Source: Clostridia bacterium
Lineage (GTDB): Bacteria > Bacillota_A > Clostridia > Oscillospirales > SIG627
DNA: 9,292 bases
NCBI GenBank assembly: GCA_017508505.1
Contig: JAFVYT010000101.1
Coordinates: forward strand, 1 to 9,292
Direction of reading: 5' to 3'
Below the pieces are notes generated by a model. It was given only the letters and a program-made list of their open reading frames with translations. It ran no database searches and was not told where the DNA came from. The position numbers and the translations under genes are program-made. The first letter of the stretch is position 1. Each line of letters begins with the position of its first letter. Positions 6,348 to 9,292 of the stretch are shown piece by piece.

Positions 6348-7145
6348 ATGACTTGCTATACTCTTTTTTCCGGCTCCTCCGGGAACTGCATTTATTTGAA
6401 AAAGGGTCGCACCGAGCTTCTTGTGGATGCCGGGGGCAGTATGAAGCAGATCGACCTTGCCCTGCGCTCCGTCGGCTCGGGGCTTGACAGGATCGACGGG
6501 ATTCTTCTGACCCACGAGCATTCCGACCATACCAAGGGCATCCCGATGATTGTCAAGCATTGCTCGATTCCCGTGTATTGTCAGCGTGCGGTGGCAAAGG
6601 AGCTCTATCTGCCCCTGCTCTCCAAATCCGCTCAGAATGCCGCCGCCCTCGCAGGCTGCATCCGCACCGTCGAGCCCGAGGAGGAGTACGAGATCGGGGA
6701 TATGGTCGTTACCCCCTTCAGGACTCCCCACGACTCTCAGGACAGTCAGGGCTTTTTGATCGACGACGGCCTGATCGGGATCGCCACGGACTTAGGCCAC
6801 GTTTCCGATTCCGTGGACCGTTATCTCTCTCTTTGCAAAAACGTGATTCTGGAGTCCAATCACGACCTGAAGATGCTCTGCGAAGGGCCCTATCCTCCGT
6901 ATTTGAAGGAGCGTGTTGCCTCGGATTTCGGGCACTTGAACAACGTGGACTCCGCCGCCTTTTCCGCACGGCTTTTAAAAAGGGGCTGTCGGAGCTTTAC
7001 TCTTTTCCATCTTTCGAAGGAGAACAACACTCCCGAGCTTGCGCTCTCTCAGACCCGCGGTGCCCTGTGCGCCCTCGGTGCTGAGGAGGGGGTGGACTTT
7101 TCTCTTCGTGCCGCCTCTCGCTTTGAGGTAACGAGGGTGCTATGA
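6348..7145 (+). CDS. walJ: Metallo-beta-lactamase-fold nuclease, WalJ/YycJ family
   Basis: Cytoplasmic metallo-hydrolase of the YycJ/WalJ family; Bacillus homologues act as 5'-3' DNA exonucleases and their loss raises mutation rates. The 265 residues fit the family (about 260). The start reads MTCYTLFSGSSGNCIYL, matching the usual N-terminal ASGSSGN strand. The metal site is visible: THEHSDH gives H56, H58, D60 and H61, and later come TPHDSQDS, ATDLGHVS (Asp), LESNHD and SDFGHLNN (His). ATG 6348 is chosen on ribosome-site spacing; ATG 6345 would add one Met, and a TTG at 6330 would add six residues without a ribosome site. It lies 10 bases after the small membrane gene and overlaps rlmH by 4 bases. 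The wal kinase and regulator genes are not in the window. The two-metal nuclease role is inferred from the family. Confidence 0.9.
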   Translation: MTCYTLFSGSSGNCIYLKKGRTELLVDAGGSMKQIDLALRSVGSGLDRIDGILLTHEHSDHTKGIPMIVKHCSIPVYCQRAVAKELYLPLLSKSAQNAAALAGCIRTVEPEEEYEIGDMVVTPFRTPHDSQDSQGFLIDDGLIGIATDLGHVSDSVDRYLSLCKNVILESNHDLKMLCEGPYPPYLKERVASDFGHLNNVDSAAFSARLLKRGCRSFTLFHLSKENNTPELALSQTRGALCALGAEEGVDFSLRAASRFEVTRVL

Positions 7146-7636
7146 ATCATACCGTCATCCATATGGGCGAGGGCAAGGAAGCCTATTTCAAGGAGGCCTT
7201 CGCCGAGTATCAAAAACGAATGAATGCCTACGGCTCCCTTTCCGCCGTAGCCCTGACTCCCGCCAAAACGCCGGGACGCGAGCTCTCTGTCGATGAAATC
7301 CGCCTTGCTCTGGAGAAGGAGGCGGAGGAGCTTGAGCGGGTGCTTGCCCTGCCGAAGTATAAAAAAAGCTATAAGATTGCACTATGCATTGAGGGAAAGA
7401 CCCTTTCCTCCGAGGCGCTTTCGGAGCTTTATGAGAAAATTGCCGCAGGAGGCACTTCCTCGGTGGTCTATCTCATCGGTTCCTCCTGGGGACTCTCGGA
7501 GCGCATCAAGGCAAGGTGCGATTTGCGCCTTTCCTTTTCTCCCATGACCTTTGCCCATTCGCTCTTTCGGGTGATGCTGGCAGAACAGATCTACCGCGCC
7601 GAAGGCATTGCCAAAGGCAGTAAATATCATAAATAA
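7142..7636 (+). CDS. rlmH: 23S rRNA pseudouridine-1915 N3-methyltransferase RlmH
   Basis: SPOUT-class methyltransferase that uses S-adenosylmethionine to methylate pseudouridine 1915 in helix 69 of 23S rRNA on the 70S ribosome. It has 164 residues against about 155-159 in the family. The C-terminal signature is clear: LSFSPMTFAHSLFRVMLAEQIYRA, then GSKYHK at the end, where the family ends in YHK or YHR. The cofactor loop reads YLIGSSWGLSE (G113, S114, S115, G117); most homologues have GGS, so Ser114 replaces the second Gly. At the N-terminus GEGKEAY stands where GKLKExY is usual. The start ATG forms the ATGA overlap with walJ, with GAGGG (7133-7137) 4 bases upstream. In staphylococci this gene (orfX) is the insertion site of SCC elements; here it is intact and directly followed by the next operon gene. 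Confidence 0.93.
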   Translation: MNHTVIHMGEGKEAYFKEAFAEYQKRMNAYGSLSAVALTPAKTPGRELSVDEIRLALEKEAEELERVLALPKYKKSYKIALCIEGKTLSSEALSELYEKIAAGGTSSVVYLIGSSWGLSERIKARCDLRLSFSPMTFAHSLFRVMLAEQIYRAEGIAKGSKYHK

Positions 7637-7645
7637 GAGGTAATC

Positions 7646-8860
7646 ATGATGAAAAACGTATTCACACCCGCCGAGATTCTCCTTCCTGCCAATCAGAATT
7701 TCCGTGATTGGGCGGTCATCGCCTGCGACCAGTTCTCCTCCGAGCGGGAGTATTGGGATCGGGTCAGCGAAACCGTTGGGGATAAAAATTCGACCCTGCA
7801 TATGATCGTCCCCGAGGCGTATCTGGAGGGAATCTCCATGGAGGAGGCCTCCCTTGCCCGCAACGAGACTATGAATGCCTATCTTTCGGGCGGTGTCTTT
7901 TCCGAATTGAAGAACGCCTTCGTCTACGTGGAAAGAGAGATCACCGGTGGCCTGATTCGCCGCGGCATCGTAGGAAAGCTCGATCTGGAGGCCTACGATT
8001 ACCTCCCGAATACCTCCCCCTGTGCCCGCGCCAGCGAGCGCACCGTGGTCGACCGTCTTCCTCCCCGCATCCGAGTCCGTCGGGGAGCCTCTCTTGAGAT
8101 GCCTCACGTGCTCGTGCTCATTGACGATGAAAAGCGCGAAATTGTGGAGGGCCTGACTGCAAAGCGGGACCGTCTCACCCCCGTTTATGATTTTGACCTG
8201 ATGGAGGGTGGCGGTCATATCCGCGGCTATGCCGTGGAGGGGAAGGATGCCGAGGAGGTGGTCTCCCGCATCGACGCTCTCGGTGCGCGGGAGGTTCAGC
8301 TTGTCATCGGAGACGGAAACCACTCCCTTGCCGCCGCGAAGGACACCTGGCGCGAGATCAAGAAGACTCTCTCCGAGGAGGAGATCCTTTCCCACCCTGC
8401 ACGCTTTGCCTTGGTGGAGGTTTGTAACGTTTACGACGAGGGCATCGTCTTCGAGCCCATTCATCGCATCGTTTTTGACTGCGATCCCGCACGGGTTTTG
8501 GAGGCACTGGAGAGGGAAGCGGGAGACCCGGCAGGCCGCCCCTTGACCTATCTGGCAGAGGGAAAGAGCGGTACCGTCACCATTCGAAACGAGAGCCTCG
8601 GCGCCCTGATCGGTGCCGTACAGGGGGTCTTGGATCGCTTTGAGGCCGAGGGCTGTATCGTGGACTATATCCACGATGACGCCTCCCTCAGAAAGCTTTC
8701 GGAAAAGGAAGGGAGCTTCGCCCTCTTTCTACCCAAAATGGAAAAGGCCGACCTTTTCTGCACCGTGGAAAAATCCGGTGTCTTCCCGAAAAAGAGCTTT
8801 TCCATCGGCCACGCCAGAGACAAGCGCTACTATCTGGAATGCCGCAAGATCGTAAAATAA
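7646..8860 (+). CDS. DUF1015 family protein (COG4198)
   Basis: The 404 residues match the DUF1015 family in length and pattern: FTPAEILLPA at the start, then WAVIACDQFSSEREYWDRV, YLPNTSP with RTVVDRLPPRI, and the family's most telling motif, VIGDGNHSLAAAK (G222, D223, G224, N225, H226, S227), corresponding to the D-G-[HN]-H core in relatives. The catalytic role was unknown in what I can recall with certainty. In several anaerobes DUF1015 genes lie next to serA and serC, which hints at serine metabolism; neither is present here. The protein appears soluble, with no signal peptide or membrane segment. Two adjacent ATGs (7646, 7649) follow AGAGG (7636-7640) and either could be used. It is the last gene of the operon, 9 bases after rlmH, and a strong hairpin follows its stop. 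Confidence 0.88.
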   Translation: MMKNVFTPAEILLPANQNFRDWAVIACDQFSSEREYWDRVSETVGDKNSTLHMIVPEAYLEGISMEEASLARNETMNAYLSGGVFSELKNAFVYVEREITGGLIRRGIVGKLDLEAYDYLPNTSPCARASERTVVDRLPPRIRVRRGASLEMPHVLVLIDDEKREIVEGLTAKRDRLTPVYDFDLMEGGGHIRGYAVEGKDAEEVVSRIDALGAREVQLVIGDGNHSLAAAKDTWREIKKTLSEEEILSHPARFALVEVCNVYDEGIVFEPIHRIVFDCDPARVLEALEREAGDPAGRPLTYLAEGKSGTVTIRNESLGALIGAVQGVLDRFEAEGCIVDYIHDDASLRKLSEKEGSFALFLPKMEKADLFCTVEKSGVFPKKSFSIGHARDKRYYLECRKIVK

Positions 8861-8863
8861 AAG

Positions 8864-8904
8864 GCAAAAAAAAGAAGGAACCGTTCGGTTCCTTCTTTTT
8901 TTGC
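8864..8904. terminator. Bidirectional intrinsic terminator ending the operon
   Basis: A perfect 16-bp inverted repeat (8867-8882 with 8887-8902) around the loop GTTC. The core is GAAGGAACC/GGTTCCTTC, bordered by an A tract on the left and T7 on the right. An outer GC pair on each side (8864-8865, 8903-8904) can extend it with one bulged A. It serves the operon on the plus strand and the converging minus-strand gene whose stop is at 8924. Confidence 0.92.
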
Positions 8905-8923
8905 TGAGGGACTTAATGCCCGA

Positions 8924-9292
8924 TCAAGCGATGAGCTTCGTGGTGTAAACAAGCTTTTTCTCGCCCGTGGAAATCTGCGCCTCTACGGTGAGAGTATGCG
9001 TGGCATCTGCGTAATCATTGATGGCCTTTTCCAAGGCGGCCAGCGCGGTAGCGTTCATATTGGCCGTCTTGTAGTTTGCCTGGGGGGTGCGGTAGGTGTA
9101 GGTGGAGACCACATGATCGTCGGCGTCTCTCACGGTGAAGAACAGATCGGAAATCACGTAGTTGCAGGATACCGTCGCACTCTTGACCTGCGCCACGGTC
9201 ATTTCAGCCTTTTTGCCTTGCACGGTGAAGGAGGAGGGCTCGATGGGAGCAAGTCCCTTGAGCTTGTTGACGTGATCCACACCGGCCTGACC
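8924..9292 (-). CDS. C-terminal part of an unrecognised protein (partial)
   Basis: The frame is open from the window edge to the TGA at 8924-8926, giving the last 122 residues; the start lies outside. Codons upstream of the GTG at 9278-9280 are also open, so that GTG is probably internal. I do not recognise the family. The sequence alternates polar and hydrophobic residues (SCNYVISDLFFTVRD, VVSTYTYRT, HTLTVEAQIST, KLVYTTKLI), with one likely helix (about residues 78-92, ATALAALEKAINDYA), which suggests a beta-rich domain. It is rich in Thr and Ala, has a single Cys and no membrane segment or LPxTG anchor at the end. This would suit an exported or surface protein, but the N-terminus needed to test that is absent. 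It converges with the operon on the shared hairpin. Confidence 0.75.
   Translation of the reverse strand, partial: GQAGVDHVNKLKGLAPIEPSSFTVQGKKAEMTVAQVKSATVSCNYVISDLFFTVRDADDHVVSTYTYRTPQANYKTANMNATALAALEKAINDYADATHTLTVEAQISTGEKKLVYTTKLIA

Noticed and set aside
7382..8674. 430-codon open frame on the minus strand across rlmH and the DUF1015 gene
   Set aside because: It crosses two recognisable plus-strand genes and has no protein-like motif; codon-bias shadow.
9278..9280. GTG as the true start of the last minus-strand gene
   Set aside because: The frame stays open upstream to the window edge, there is no room to see a ribosome site, and the domain appears to be a C-terminal part.
1..9292. 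CRISPR array, insertion sequence, prophage, tRNA or rRNA
   Set aside because: No spaced direct repeats, transposase motifs, tRNA cloverleaf or rRNA-like stretches were seen; coding is nearly continuous with housekeeping genes.

Overview
The window is ordinary chromosomal housekeeping DNA, most likely from a Gram-positive, low-oxygen Clostridia-type Firmicute. The basis is indirect. It carries a Mrp ATPase with the Cys-rich N-terminus typical of clostridial homologues, a RecD2-type helicase without RecBC, a WalJ/YycJ nuclease, an RlmH, consensus sigma-A promoters and strong AGGAGG-type ribosome sites. Coding regions are GC-rich with G/C-ending codons, while the intergenic regions are AT-rich. 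No rRNA, tRNA, CRISPR, insertion sequence or phage gene was seen.

Layout. Positions 1-38 (minus) hold the first codons of a gene that looks like radA. Positions 39-151 hold two back-to-back promoters. Lipoate-protein ligase lplA (152-1120, plus) and an Mrp-type Fe-S carrier ATPase (1159-1980, minus) converge on one shared hairpin terminator. Positions 1981-2103 hold a second pair of back-to-back promoters, for mrp (minus) and for the main operon (plus).

The operon (2104-8860) has six tightly packed genes: lnt (apolipoprotein N-acyltransferase), recD2 (helicase), a small unrecognised three-helix membrane protein, walJ (metallo-beta-lactamase-fold nuclease), rlmH (23S rRNA methyltransferase) and a DUF1015 protein. 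The junctions are 4- or 1-base overlaps, or gaps of about 10 bases, so translation is probably coupled. A second symmetric hairpin (8864-8904) ends it. From the far side comes the C-terminal part of an unrecognised minus-strand protein (8924-9292) that runs off the window.

How they work together. recD2 and walJ homologues have both been linked to mismatch repair in Bacillus, so their sharing an operon is the most suggestive functional link here. The walJ-rlmH order recalls the wal/rlmH neighbourhood of other Firmicutes, but walRK are absent. The lnt gene is the least expected member for a monoderm Firmicute. I found no clearly new multi-gene system. The items worth a second look are the recD2-orf-walJ group, the Lnt, the DUF1015 protein and a few altered motif residues.
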